This document shows, piece after piece, positions 1-9,853 of a stretch of DNA of 32,257 nucleotides. This stretch comes from Alphaproteobacteria bacterium (lineage in GTDB: Bacteria; Pseudomonadota; Alphaproteobacteria; Acetobacterales; Acetobacteraceae): the NCBI GenBank assembly GCA_017307285.1, contig JAFKFI010000018.1, positions 1-32,257 on the forward strand. The letters are read 5' to 3'. The notes below the pieces were generated by a model. That model made no database searches, was not told the origin of the DNA, and saw nothing but the letters and a program-made list of their open reading frames with translations. The position numbers were made by a program, and so were the translations under genes. The stretch's first letter is position 1. Every line of letters begins with the position of its first letter.

Positions 1-1
1 C

Positions 2-604
2 ACGCCCGACCCGAGCTATCACGGCGCGGTGTGGAGCGAGGCGGCCAAGCCGCTCGGCCCGATCGCCTACATCCTCAAGATGCGCGTCATGCTGCTGCGC
101 GACCTTGGCGCGCCGCTGGCGCCGATGAATGCCTTCCTGATCCTGCAGGGCATTGAGACCCTTGCACTCAGGATGCGCCAGCACAGCGAGAACGCGCTGG
201 CGGTGGCGAACTTCCTCGCCGGGCGCCCGGAGGTCACGCGCGTCATCCACCCGGCGCACCACAAGGGCGTCGCCGCCGAGCGCACGGCGAAATACCTGCC
301 GCGCGGCCAGAGCGGTCTCATGGGCATCGAGCTCGCCGGCGGGGTCGAGGCGGGCCGCGCCTTCATCGACGCGCTCCAACTTTTTTACCACGTCGCCAAT
401 ATCGGCGACGCGCGCAGCCTGGCGATCCATCCGGCCAGCACCACGCACTCGCAGCTCACGCCCGAGGAGCAGCTCGCGACCGGCGTGTCGCCCGGCTATG
501 TGCGGCTGTCCATCGGCATCGAGCACATCGATGACATCATCGCCGATTTGTCGCAGGCGCTCGACGCGGCCGGCAAGCAGGTGCCGGCGAAAGCGGCGGA
601 GTAG
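2..604 (+). CDS. O-acetylhomoserine aminocarboxypropyltransferase-type PLP enzyme, C-terminal part
   Basis: This is the last 200 residues of a Cys/Met-metabolism PLP-dependent enzyme; the start lies before the window. Family members make homocysteine from O-acetyl- or O-succinylhomoserine and sulfide in the cytoplasm. The visible part carries the family C-terminal domain: a GAPLAPMNAFLILQGIETL block, a VIHPAHH stretch, LFYHVANIGDARSLAIHPASTTH around residue 130, and the end block GYVRLSIGIEHIDDII. The PLP lysine would lie upstream and is not in view. NIGDARSLAIHPASTTH favours the O-acetylhomoserine sulfhydrylase branch over cystathionine gamma-synthase, but the split is inferred. The TAG stop at 602-604 is followed in the same frame by the SDR gene. 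Family call is firm; exact substrate is not. Confidence 0.88.
   Translation, partial: TPDPSYHGAVWSEAAKPLGPIAYILKMRVMLLRDLGAPLAPMNAFLILQGIETLALRMRQHSENALAVANFLAGRPEVTRVIHPAHHKGVAAERTAKYLPRGQSGLMGIELAGGVEAGRAFIDALQLFYHVANIGDARSLAIHPASTTHSQLTPEEQLATGVSPGYVRLSIGIEHIDDIIADLSQALDAAGKQVPAKAAE
598..601 (+). promoter_or_regulatory. Shine-Dalgarno site supporting the ACG start of the SDR gene
   Basis: GGAG lies in the last codons of the upstream gene, nine bases before ACG at 611. This spacing is normal, and it is the main reason to place the SDR start at ACG and not at the later GTG. Confidence 0.5.
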
Positions 605-610
605 CGCGCC

Positions 611-2697
<2,087 letters not shown>

Positions 2698-2801
2698 GCC
2701 GCGCCTCCCCTGGCTCGCCCCACGCTGGCAAAGCTCGGGCAAGGTTGCGCGGCCTCGCCTCGGTGGACAAGGGCGGCATCGTTGCGAGCCGCTGTCTGCG
2801 C

Positions 2802-2807
2802 TACAAT
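2802..2807 (+). promoter_or_regulatory. Candidate -10 element for the paa operon
   Basis: TACAAT stands 29 bases before the paaA start in the divergent MFS/paaA interval and matches a sigma-70 -10 box at five of six bases. A convincing -35 is not visible at 16-18 bases upstream; TTGCGA at 2782-2787 is only 14 bases away. No clear PaaR or PaaX operator was recognised. Confidence 0.3.
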
Positions 2808-2836
2808 CTCAGTGAGGCAGAAGGCGGAGACGGCCG

Positions 2837-3820
2837 ATGTACACGCAGGCCCTGAACACCAAGGACGCGCCGGACACGGCCGAGCCCGAGGCCCACGCCG
2901 CGCGCTTCCAGGAGCGGATCGACACCGAGGAGCGGATCGAAGCGAATGACTGGATGCCGGAAGCCTATCGCCGCACGCTGATCCGCCAGATTTCCCAGCA
3001 CGCCCATTCCGAGATCGTCGGGATGCTACCCGAGGGCAACTGGATCACCCGCGCCCCCAGCCTCAGGCGCAAGGCGGCACTGCTGGCCAAGGTGCAGGAC
3101 GAGGGCGGCCACGGCCTCTACCTGTACGCCGCCGCCGAGACGCTGGGCGTCTCGCGCGAGGAGCTGGTCGATCAGCTGCTGGCGCAAAAGGCGCGCTACA
3201 GCTCGATCTTCAACTACCCGACCCTGACCTGGGCGGATATCGGCGCGATCGGTTGGCTGGTCGATGGGGCGGCGATCATGAACCAGATCCCGCTGTGCCG
3301 GTGCAGCTACGGCCCCTACGCGCGGGCGATGATCCGCATCTGCAAGGAGGAGAGTTTTCACCAGCGCCAGGGCTATGAGATCATGGTTACGCTGGCGCGG
3401 GGCACGCCCGAGCAGAAGGAGATGGCGCAGGACGCGTTGAACCGCTGGTGGGCGCCCTGCCTGATGATGTTCGGCCCGCCCGACACCGAATCGCAGCACT
3501 CCGACACGTCGATGGCATGGAAGATCAAGCGCTTCACCAACGACTCGCTGCGCCAGAAATTCATCGACGCGACGGTGCCGCAGGCCCACCACATCGGCCT
3601 CGCGATCCCCGATCCCGCGCTGCGCCTCGACGAGGCGAGCGGGCATTGGCTGACCGGCCCGATCGACTGGGAGGAATTCCGCCGCGTGCTGGCCGGCGGC
3701 GGCCCCTGCAACCGCGAACGCCTCGCCGCGCGCCGACGCGCGCATGAGACGGGCGCCTGGGTGCGCGAGGCCGCGATGGCCCATGCGGCGAAGCAGTCCG
3801 CGCAAAAGCAGGCGGCTTGA
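2837..3820 (+). CDS. paaA: 1,2-phenylacetyl-CoA epoxidase, catalytic subunit PaaA
   Basis: The catalytic di-iron subunit of the PaaABCE multicomponent monooxygenase, which epoxidises the ring of phenylacetyl-CoA in the cytoplasm. At 327 residues it has the usual family length. The carboxylate-bridged di-iron site is visible as KVQDEGGHG (about residues 85-93) and [10 protein letters not shown] (about 170-179), the two E..H pairs. Other strong family blocks are [25 protein letters not shown] and [25 protein letters not shown] at 2837 is preceded by GGCGGAG at a good distance. It is the first gene of paaABCD; paaB starts three bases after its stop. A promoter probably lies just upstream. Identification is very secure. 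Confidence 0.97.
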   Translation: MYTQALNTKDAPDTAEPEAHAARFQERIDTEERIEANDWMPEAYRRTLIRQISQHAHSEIVGMLPEGNWITRAPSLRRKAALLAKVQDEGGHGLYLYAAAETLGVSREELVDQLLAQKARYSSIFNYPTLTWADIGAIGWLVDGAAIMNQIPLCRCSYGPYARAMIRICKEESFHQRQGYEIMVTLARGTPEQKEMAQDALNRWWAPCLMMFGPPDTESQHSDTSMAWKIKRFTNDSLRQKFIDATVPQAHHIGLAIPDPALRLDEASGHWLTGPIDWEEFRRVLAGGGPCNRERLAARRRAHETGAWVREAAMAHAAKQSAQKQAA

Positions 3821-3823
3821 GCG

Positions 3824-4111
3824 ATGCCCGAGGTGAAAACGCCGCTCTGGGAGGTCTTCATCCGGTCTCGCAACGGCCTCGCGCACAAGCATGTCGGTTC
3901 GGTCCATGCCGCCGATGCGACGCTCGCGCTACAGGCCGCCCGCGACGTCTACACGCGGCGTGGCGAGGGGCTTTCCGTCTGGGTCGTGCCCTCCTCGGCG
4001 ATCACCGCCTCGGACCCGGCGGACAAGGACATGCTGTTCGAGCCGACCGCTTCCAAAATCTACCGCCACCCGACCTTCTACGAGGTGCCGGAGGAAGTCG
4101 GGAACATGTGA
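3824..4111 (+). CDS. paaB: 1,2-phenylacetyl-CoA epoxidase subunit PaaB
   Basis: A 95-residue subunit of the phenylacetyl-CoA epoxidase. In known complexes PaaB is needed for full activity and probably bridges PaaAC heterodimers or assists the electron supply. The family signatures are the opening LWEVFIRSRNGLAHKHVGSVHA, with repeated typical motifs ALQAARDVYTRRGEG and VWVVPSSAITAS, and the C-terminal SKIYRHPTFYEVPEEV. It lies three bases after paaA and ten bases before the GTG of paaC, so it is surely cotranscribed. Length and sequence are typical. Confidence 0.96.
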   Translation: MPEVKTPLWEVFIRSRNGLAHKHVGSVHAADATLALQAARDVYTRRGEGLSVWVVPSSAITASDPADKDMLFEPTASKIYRHPTFYEVPEEVGNM

Positions 4112-4121
4112 GGCAGGCGCG

Positions 4122-4892
4122 GTGCCGACCACCTCGATCACGCTGGACGAAACCCCGCTGGTGCTACACCTGCTGCGCCGGGCGGACGACGCGCTGATCC
4201 TCGGTCACCGGCTCTCCGAGTGGACCGGCCACGCGCCGACGCTCGAGGAGGAGCTGGCGCTCGCCAACATGGCGCTCGACCTGATCGGGCAGGCACGGCT
4301 GCTCTACGCATACGCCGGCAGCCTTGCGGGCCATGACGAAGACCAGCTCGCCTATCTGCGCGACGCCCGCGCCTGGCGGAATTGTCTCCTCGTCGAGCTG
4401 CCGAACGGCGATTTCGCTCAGACGATTCTCCGTATCGTGCTGTTCAGCGCCTTCATGGACCCGTGCTGGCAGGCGACGACCCGCTCCGCCGACCCGACGC
4501 TCGCCGCCATTGCCGCCAAGGCGGAGAAGGAGGTCGCCTACCACCTCCGCCACAGCGCCGAATGGCTCATCCGCCTCGGCGATGGCACCGAGGAGAGCCA
4601 CCGTCGCGCCGAGGCGGCGCTCGATGCGCTCTGGCCCTACTCGGGCGAACTGTTCGAGGCTGACGCAGCGGACCAGGCGATGATCGACGCCGGCATCGCG
4701 CCCGACCCCGCTACGTTGCGCGGAACCTGGGACGCGACGCTCGCGGATGTGCTGGCCCGCGCGACCCTCGCGCGACCCGGCGACACCTGGATGCAGACTG
4801 GCGGCCGTACAGGCCGGCACACCGAACACCTCGGCTACCTGCTGGCCGACCTGCAATATCTCCAGCGCGCCTATCCAGGTGCGACATGGTGA
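4122..4892 (+). CDS. paaC: 1,2-phenylacetyl-CoA epoxidase subunit PaaC
   Basis: The structural partner of PaaA in the epoxidase. It has a ferritin-like fold related to PaaA but is not the catalytic iron subunit in characterised systems. The protein is 256 residues when started at GTG 4122, with GAGG at 4110-4113 upstream. The long open frame before this position is only PaaB read in another frame. Family blocks include LGHRLSEWTGHAPTLEEELALANMALDLIGQAR, EKEVAYHLRHSAEW and GGRTGRHTEHLGYLLADLQYLQRAYPG at the C-terminus. It overlaps paaD by seven bases, which points to translational coupling. Confidence 0.94.
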   Translation: MPTTSITLDETPLVLHLLRRADDALILGHRLSEWTGHAPTLEEELALANMALDLIGQARLLYAYAGSLAGHDEDQLAYLRDARAWRNCLLVELPNGDFAQTILRIVLFSAFMDPCWQATTRSADPTLAAIAAKAEKEVAYHLRHSAEWLIRLGDGTEESHRRAEAALDALWPYSGELFEADAADQAMIDAGIAPDPATLRGTWDATLADVLARATLARPGDTWMQTGGRTGRHTEHLGYLLADLQYLQRAYPGATW

Positions 4893-5374
4893 GCGAGCGC
4901 GTCCGGCGCGCCCGCGAGGCGGTCTCGACCGTGGTTGACCCGGAAATCCCTGTGCTGACCATCGCCGACCTCGGCGTGCTGCGCGACGTCACCGAGCAAG
5001 ACGGGACAGTGGAGGTGACGATCACCCCCACCTACTCCGGCTGCCCGGCGATGAGCGTGATCGCGCTTGAAGTCGAGCTTGCCCTCGCCCATGCCGGCAT
5101 CGAGGATGGGCGGGTGCGGACGGTGCTCGCCCCGGCCTGGACCACCGACTGGCTCACCGCCGAGGGGCGCCGCAAGCTCGCCGAGTTCGGCATCGCGCCG
5201 CCCGAGGCGACCAGCTCGCGACGCGCGCTGTTCGGCGAGCCCGCCGCCCCGCCCTGCCCGCGCTGCGGATCAGGCGACACCGAGCAGATCAGCGCGTTCG
5301 GCTCAACCGCCTGCAAGGCGCTCTGGCGCTGCCGAACCTGCCGGGAGCCGTTCGACGCATTCAAATGTCACTGA
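4886..5374 (+). CDS. paaD: 1,2-phenylacetyl-CoA epoxidase maturation protein PaaD
   Basis: A 162-residue protein of the MIP18/SufT-like family. PaaD is thought to act in assembly or maturation of the epoxidase, probably in iron-sulfur cluster delivery. Visible are VVDPEIPVLTIADLGVLRDV near the N-terminus, the conserved TPTYSGCPAM around residue 50, and a C-terminal zinc-ribbon-like part with CPRCGSGDTEQ, then ACKALWRCRTCREPFDAFKCH. The C-terminal Cys pattern is the usual mark of bacterial PaaD. It overlaps paaC by seven bases. The operon ends here: the reductase gene paaE that normally follows is missing. Confidence 0.94.
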   Translation: MVSERVRRAREAVSTVVDPEIPVLTIADLGVLRDVTEQDGTVEVTITPTYSGCPAMSVIALEVELALAHAGIEDGRVRTVLAPAWTTDWLTAEGRRKLAEFGIAPPEATSSRRALFGEPAAPPCPRCGSGDTEQISAFGSTACKALWRCRTCREPFDAFKCH

Positions 5375-5394
5375 GGGCGCCAAATCCATCAGGC

Positions 5395-5423
5395 TTGCGT
5401 AATATTTCACATTCGGTTTAAAA
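5395..5423 (+). promoter_or_regulatory. Candidate promoter in an AT-rich interval
   Basis: The gap after paaD is clearly richer in A and T than its surroundings. TTGCGT at 5395-5400 and TTTAAA or TTAAAA at 5417-5423 give a sigma-70-like pair with 16-17 bases between. It would drive the unknown gene at 5445 independently of paaABCD. Confidence 0.35.
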
Positions 5424-5427
5424 CTTG

Positions 5428-5437
5428 TCCCGCGGGA
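5428..5437 (+). promoter_or_regulatory. Palindrome overlapping a strong Shine-Dalgarno site
   Basis: TCCCGCGGGA is a perfect ten-base palindrome whose right half is part of GGGAGGA, the ribosome site five bases before ATG 5445. It could be a short operator or simply the chance result of a G-rich ribosome site. Confidence 0.3.
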
Positions 5438-5444
5438 GGAAAAC

Positions 5445-6011
5445 ATGAGCGGGACCATGCGCCTTAGCCGAAATGCAAAAGGCATCGTCGTCAACGACGG
5501 AGACATCTTGGGCGACGACTTGGCCTCAATGTCGGTGGCCGAACGCGAGATTCGCGAGGCCACAGTCGGCATCCTGTTGAATATGTTTCGTCGGCAAGGC
5601 GAGTTCACCTGCACGAAGGTGCGGGCCCGGGGAGTGAGCGCAACACCATTGGGGAGCGACCTGGAAGTCAGTGGCTACGTTACGATCCTGAGGGACATCT
5701 TGGGCAAATCACCGCGTAAGCTCGAAGGAACGCTGGGATTTGCGACTGGCGGCCTCAGTGCCGGCGCCGAGGTTCTTTTCGTGAGTTCCGAACTGGTAGC
5801 GGAACAAATCGGTCCACGATATATGACGTCATGGTCGGCCGGGGCCTCGCCGCAGGATCTCTGGCAGCTGGGCGCCAAACCTCACCCGAGCTACCCTCCC
5901 GCATCTGATCCGATTTTCCAGTGCGTGATCTACCGGAATCGGCCGGCGCGCGGGCGCCTCATGGCCAGTCTCGGCCCGGACCAGGTATTCAACTGGCCCG
6001 CACCACCCTGA
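5445..6011 (+). CDS. Hypothetical protein of 188 residues, not recognised
   Basis: No family was recognised. The start is well supported by GGGAGGA five bases upstream of the ATG. The protein looks soluble: no signal peptide, no membrane segment. The N-terminal half is polar with charged stretches (SVAEREIREATVGILLNMFRRQGEF). The middle has a beta-like part (VSGYVTILRDILG, then LEGTLGFATGG and AEVLFVSSELVAEQI). The last 60 residues are rich in Pro and aromatic residues. Codon choice is more mixed at third positions than in paaABCD, and it has its own AT-rich promoter region, so it may be of separate origin. No functional link to phenylacetate breakdown can be claimed. Confidence 0.72.
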   Translation: MSGTMRLSRNAKGIVVNDGDILGDDLASMSVAEREIREATVGILLNMFRRQGEFTCTKVRARGVSATPLGSDLEVSGYVTILRDILGKSPRKLEGTLGFATGGLSAGAEVLFVSSELVAEQIGPRYMTSWSAGASPQDLWQLGAKPHPSYPPASDPIFQCVIYRNRPARGRLMASLGPDQVFNWPAPP

Positions 6012-6067
6012 TTTCGACCCCGGCGTCCTGGAACTGCCCAATTCCGCTGATCGCGAGACCTGAAATC

Positions 6068-6128
6068 CCAGATCGCCAATGCCAAATCTGGCCGAGCCCG
6101 ACGTGGCGGCATCCGTCGCCGGGCTCGG
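6068..6128 (+). promoter_or_regulatory. Two back-to-back hairpins in the leader of the universal stress gene
   Basis: CCAGAT at 6068-6073 pairs with ATCTGG at 6086-6091. Directly after it, CCGAGCCC at 6092-6099 pairs perfectly with GGGCTCGG at 6121-6128, with further pairing of GACG (6100-6103) to CGTC (6114-6117). The second stem ends on the base before ATG 6129. It may terminate transcription of the upstream gene or control the start of the next. There is no T-run, so classical termination is not evident. Confidence 0.4.
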
Positions 6129-6965
6129 ATGCGAGCGATGCCCAGCGTGATCCTCGCCGTGCTCGATCATCCGCCGGCGGCCGACCGCTTGCTGGCCGCG
6201 GCGACTTGCCTCGCTGACCTTATCGGCGGTGCTCGCATCAACGCGCTGCTGGTCCGCACGCCTCCCGAAGCCACCATCCTCCCGGGCGACGAAGTACTGA
6301 CGCTCCGGCGCGAAGCGGAAATCCGCGCGATCGGAGCGTCGCGAGCCGCCGCAGTGAAGGCCGTCTTCGATGCCTGGGCCGTGACGACGCCGCTAGGCGG
6401 AACCGCCCGCTGGGTCGACGTCGAGGGATTGGTCGAGGATGTCGTGAAGGACTGGGGCCGCCGCGCCGACTGGATCGTCGTCGAGCGGCCGGCACACCAT
6501 GACTACGGCACCACTTGGCACGGCATCCGCGCGGCCCTGTTCACGACGGACCGGCCGGTACTGGTGGTGCCGTCGACCCTGCGCGGTCCCTTCGGCCGCC
6601 GTGTCGCGATCGCCTGGCGGGACGATCGGCGGAACGACGAGCACACCACGAAGGCGGTGCTCGCAGCCCTCCGGTGCCTGACACGCGCGGCCCAGGTCCA
6701 TTTGCTCGCGGGATTACGTGAGGGAGCCGGCGCGCCGGTGATTCCGGCGATCCTCTCGGAGCACGATCTTCCGGTCGAACTCCATGTACTGCCGATCGGC
6801 ACCGGCGCGTTCGGCGCGGCCCTGCTGGCCGAGGCGCACCGGCTTGGGGCCGATATGCTGGTGATAGGGGCCTACGTGCATCATCCCTTGCACGGCTGGC
6901 TGCTCGGTGGCGTGACGCGCTACGTGCTCGCCCATGCCGACCTGCCGGTGCTGATGCGCCATTAG
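6129..6965 (+). CDS. Universal stress protein with two UspA domains
   Basis: A 278-residue cytoplasmic protein made of two UspA-like halves. The first opens with PSVILAVLDHPPAADRLLAAA and ends with RADWIVVERPAHH and DRPVLVVPS. The second opens with RRVAIAWRDDRRNDEHTTKAVLAAL and ends with GADMLVIGAYVHHPLHGWLLGGVTRYVLAHADLPVLMRH. The C-terminal block resembles the G-2x-G-9x-G(S/T) nucleotide site but is imperfect, so ATP binding is uncertain. Such tandem proteins take part in stress or redox survival, usually with unknown ligands. ATG 6129 and ATG 6138 are both possible; neither has a clear ribosome site, and a strong hairpin ends at 6128. It stands 210 bases before the glycosyltransferase genes. 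Confidence 0.88.
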   Translation: MRAMPSVILAVLDHPPAADRLLAAATCLADLIGGARINALLVRTPPEATILPGDEVLTLRREAEIRAIGASRAAAVKAVFDAWAVTTPLGGTARWVDVEGLVEDVVKDWGRRADWIVVERPAHHDYGTTWHGIRAALFTTDRPVLVVPSTLRGPFGRRVAIAWRDDRRNDEHTTKAVLAALRCLTRAAQVHLLAGLREGAGAPVIPAILSEHDLPVELHVLPIGTGAFGAALLAEAHRLGADMLVIGAYVHHPLHGWLLGGVTRYVLAHADLPVLMRH

Positions 6966-6984
6966 CCAGGCCGGCTGCCGCCCG

Positions 6985-7179
6985 GCGGTTCGGGGTTGCG
7001 TCGGGACGTTCCAGCCCGTATGGGACCGCCTCGCCGCCGGCCCCGACCTCCTCATCTTCGGTTGGTCCCACATCCCGGAGAGCGCGATCGAGTTGAGCAA
7101 TGAAGCTGGTAATCTCGTGGTAGTGCTGCAGCCGGGCGGAGACCCGAACCTCGTTCGATCGGCCAAGACATCGCGATGA
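6985..7179 (+). pseudogene. Remnant of an unidentified gene ending with an ATGA overlap
   Basis: The gap between the stress protein and the glycosyltransferase holds a coding-like frame. Its end reads WDRLAAGPDLLIFGW, then SHIPESAIELSNEAGNLVVVLQPGG, and stops at TGA 7177-7179, which overlaps the ATG at 7176. The third codon positions are mostly G or C as in real genes here. No start codon with enough length exists upstream; further upstream the frame merges with the stress protein read out of frame. It is best explained as the 3' end of a truncated gene that once was coupled to the glycosyltransferase. The left limit given is approximate. Family unknown; a loose resemblance to UspA C-terminal halves is not enough for a call. 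Confidence 0.4.
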
Positions 7180-9458
7180 CCTCGGCCGTTCCCAGTATTT
7201 CGGTCGTCATCAACACGTTTAACCGCGCTGGCAGCCTGCGGCAGACGCTGGAGGGGCTGACCCTGCTCGACTACCCGAATTTCGAGGTGGTGGTGGTCAA
7301 CGGCCCCTCGACCGACGGCACGAAGGACGTGCTGCGGGAATGGGCGGGCAGGATCAAGGTCCTGACCACGCCGGAGCGGAACCTGTCCATCTCACGCAAT
7401 CTCGGCATTGCCGGTGCGGCAGGCCATATCGTCGCCTTCATCGACGACGACGCCTATCCCGATCCAGCTTGGCTCGATCGGATCGCGGCGGCCTACGCCG
7501 ACGACGAGGTCGCGGGCGCGGGCGGGCCGGTGTACGACCACACCGGCTACGACTTCCAAATCTTCTACAATATCGGCAACCGCTTCGGCACGTCCTGGTC
7601 CGGCTGGCCCGCTGGGAACGACCCGACCCCGGTTCTGAACCGGCCCTACAGCAACGCCTATCCGTCGCTGCTCGGCGCCAACTCCTCCTTCCGCCGCGAC
7701 CGGCTGGTGGAGATTGGCGGGTTCGACGAGGAGTTCGAGTATTACCTCGACGAGACGGATTTGTGCGTGCGGCTGGTGGACTGTGGATACGTCATCAGCC
7801 TGCTGGCCGATGCTTTCGTCTATCACAAGTTTCTGCCGAGCCATCTGCGCACGGAACGACGCGCCTTGCGCGATCGCTACTCGGTCATCAAGAACCGGCT
7901 GTATTTCGCGATGAAGCACGCTCTGGTGATGACCTCGTTCTACGAGGTGATGCAGGACGTTCTGGCCTTCACCGAGGAACAGCGTCAGGACTACCGCTGG
8001 AACGTCGAACAAGGCCACCTCTCCGAAGCGGATTTCCAGCGATTTGAGGCCGACGTGCATCGCGCGTTCGACACTGGGCTCGCGCGCATCAGCGAGGGCG
8101 CGGGGCGCTACCGCTCGGGGCAATGGTTTGCCTCGCACCAGCGCCCGTTCCTGCCCTTCCCCACACGGCTACCGGCGGCGGAGAAGCTGCATCTCTGCTT
8201 CTTCAGCCAGGAATATCCGCCGGGGGTGGTGGGCGGCATCGGCAAGTTCACCCGCGAGCTGGCCGTCGGGCTGGCGGAACTCGGACACCACGTGCATGTG
8301 CTCACGCGCGGCGAGGATCACCATCGGGTCGATCTCGAGGATGGCGTTTGGGTCCATCGCATCGTCCCCGAGTACCGCGACTTGCCAGCCACACCGAACG
8401 TCCCGCGCTCCATTTGGGAATACTCGGCCTCGCTGAACGACGAGTTGCTGCGCATCCACCGCCATCGTCCGGTCGATCTCGTCGAGTTGCCGCTCTGGGA
8501 TTCCGAAGGCATCGCGGCCATCCTGGACGGCACGGTCCCGACCGTCGTCAGCCTGCACACGCCGCTCCCGGCGGCGCTCGCGATCAGCCCGCACTGGAAA
8601 GCGGACGCCCAGCATCACGAGAGGCACATTCGCCCGCTGCTCGCGCTCGAGCCCTTCTGCCTCGATCGCTGCGATTTCATCCGGGCCAACTCCGATGCGG
8701 TGATCGAGGAGATCGAGCGCGGGCACGGCATCCAGCTTGACCGCACCAAGCTCGGCGTGGTGCCGCACGGCTTCGGCACGCCGGTCGCGACAACGCGGCC
8801 GGGGGCCCGGCGGCCCGAGGGCGATCAGACGATCGAAGTGCTGTTCGTTGGCCGGCTGGAGCGACGCAAGGGGATCGACCTGCTGCTAGCGGCGATTCCC
8901 GTGCTGCTCGCTTCCAGCCCGACCCTGCGTTTCACGATCGTTGGGGACGACAGCATTCCGGGACCACATGGACGCGGCTATCGCCAGGAATTCGAGACCG
9001 AACACCCGGACCTCGTGGGGCGTGGCATCATTCGGTTTCTTGGCAAGGTCTCGGACGCGCAACTGGATCAGTGCTACGCCGAGTGCGATATCTTCGTGGC
9101 GCCATCCCGATACGAGTCCTTCGGCTTGATCCTCGTCGAGGCGATGCGCCACGGCAAGGCGGTTGTCGCCTGCGATATCGGAGGAATGCGCGAAGTCGTC
9201 ACGAATGGCGAAACCGGACTGCTGGTGCGCCCCGAGGATGCGGACGCACTTGCGGCGGCAATCGGCGCGCTTGCCACCGACCGGGAGCTGAGAACGCGCC
9301 TCGGCCGGCGCGCACTCGAAAGCTACACGACGACATTCACCCGCACGGCGACGGCCGAGCGTGCGCTTCGGTTCTATCGGGATATTCTGGGCCGAAGCGG
9401 CGCACAGGAGAGGCGCCGGATACTGCCGTCGAAGCGGGAACTCGTAGGCTCGCCATGA
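7176..9458 (+). CDS. Fused two-domain glycosyltransferase (GT2 + GT4)
   Basis: A 760-residue protein with two glycosyltransferase modules. Residues 1 to about 300 are a GT-A/GT2 domain: ISVVINTFNRAGSLRQTLEGL at the N-terminus, the metal-binding DDD at residues 90-92 in AFIDDDAYPDPAWL, and YYLDETDLCVRL as likely catalytic-base region. From about residue 337 comes a GT-B/GT4 domain: FFSQEYPPGVVGGIGKFTRELA, FVGRLERRKGIDLLLAAIP, and the E-x7-E motif in ESFGLILVEAMRHGKAVVA near residue 646. No signal peptide or membrane helix is evident, so it likely works at the cytoplasmic face. It probably adds two sugars in succession to a lipid- or peptide-linked glycan. Sugar and acceptor cannot be read. Confidence 0.9.
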   Translation: MTSAVPSISVVINTFNRAGSLRQTLEGLTLLDYPNFEVVVVNGPSTDGTKDVLREWAGRIKVLTTPERNLSISRNLGIAGAAGHIVAFIDDDAYPDPAWLDRIAAAYADDEVAGAGGPVYDHTGYDFQIFYNIGNRFGTSWSGWPAGNDPTPVLNRPYSNAYPSLLGANSSFRRDRLVEIGGFDEEFEYYLDETDLCVRLVDCGYVISLLADAFVYHKFLPSHLRTERRALRDRYSVIKNRLYFAMKHALVMTSFYEVMQDVLAFTEEQRQDYRWNVEQGHLSEADFQRFEADVHRAFDTGLARISEGAGRYRSGQWFASHQRPFLPFPTRLPAAEKLHLCFFSQEYPPGVVGGIGKFTRELAVGLAELGHHVHVLTRGEDHHRVDLEDGVWVHRIVPEYRDLPATPNVPRSIWEYSASLNDELLRIHRHRPVDLVELPLWDSEGIAAILDGTVPTVVSLHTPLPAALAISPHWKADAQHHERHIRPLLALEPFCLDRCDFIRANSDAVIEEIERGHGIQLDRTKLGVVPHGFGTPVATTRPGARRPEGDQTIEVLFVGRLERRKGIDLLLAAIPVLLASSPTLRFTIVGDDSIPGPHGRGYRQEFETEHPDLVGRGIIRFLGKVSDAQLDQCYAECDIFVAPSRYESFGLILVEAMRHGKAVVACDIGGMREVVTNGETGLLVRPEDADALAAAIGALATDRELRTRLGRRALESYTTTFTRTATAERALRFYRDILGRSGAQERRRILPSKRELVGSP

Positions 9459-9489
9459 CGACTTGGCCCACAGGGACATCGAACTAGCC

Positions 9490-9846
9490 ATGAAAGCCAC
9501 GCTGCGCAGGATCGCGGCCCAGATCGGCCGGCCGATGATCGGCCCGGTGCGGTCGCAGCTCTATGCCTGGATCGACTACCGAATCCGCACCGGCGGCGAT
9601 CCGAGCGACCAGCTCAAGCGGGCCTGGAGCCGCGATGTGGCCGCCGGGCCGATGCCGGTCTCCTTCGCGGAGGTCGTGCCCGCCCTGTTGAACGCGATTT
9701 CCTGCACCAACACCGCCGCTCGTCAAAGCAGACGGAACGAGATCGAGACGCAGCAAAGGCTCACCGCGCTCGAAGAGCAGGTACGCACGATGCAGGCAAC
9801 CATCGAGCGGCTCACCGCGCGGAATGCGGGCGCCGGCGGCGCCTGA
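9490..9846 (+). CDS. Small coiled-coil protein between glycosyltransferase genes
   Basis: A 118-residue protein with no recognised family. The first half is basic with hydrophobic positions (TLRRIAAQIGRPMIGPVRSQLYAWIDYRI). The second half has heptad-like spacing in EIETQQRLTALEEQVRTMQATIERLTA (about residues 85-112), a likely coiled coil. Start taken at ATG 9490; a TTG at 9463 in frame would add nine residues. No strong ribosome site is seen. It lies 31 bases after the fused glycosyltransferase and seven bases before the next one, so it is probably cotranslated with them and might act as a scaffold or an adaptor. Similar short coiled-coil proteins occur beside methyl- and glycosyltransferases in surface-glycan loci. 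Confidence 0.75.
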   Translation: MKATLRRIAAQIGRPMIGPVRSQLYAWIDYRIRTGGDPSDQLKRAWSRDVAAGPMPVSFAEVVPALLNAISCTNTAARQSRRNEIETQQRLTALEEQVRTMQATIERLTARNAGAGGA

Positions 9847-9853
9847 GCCAGCC

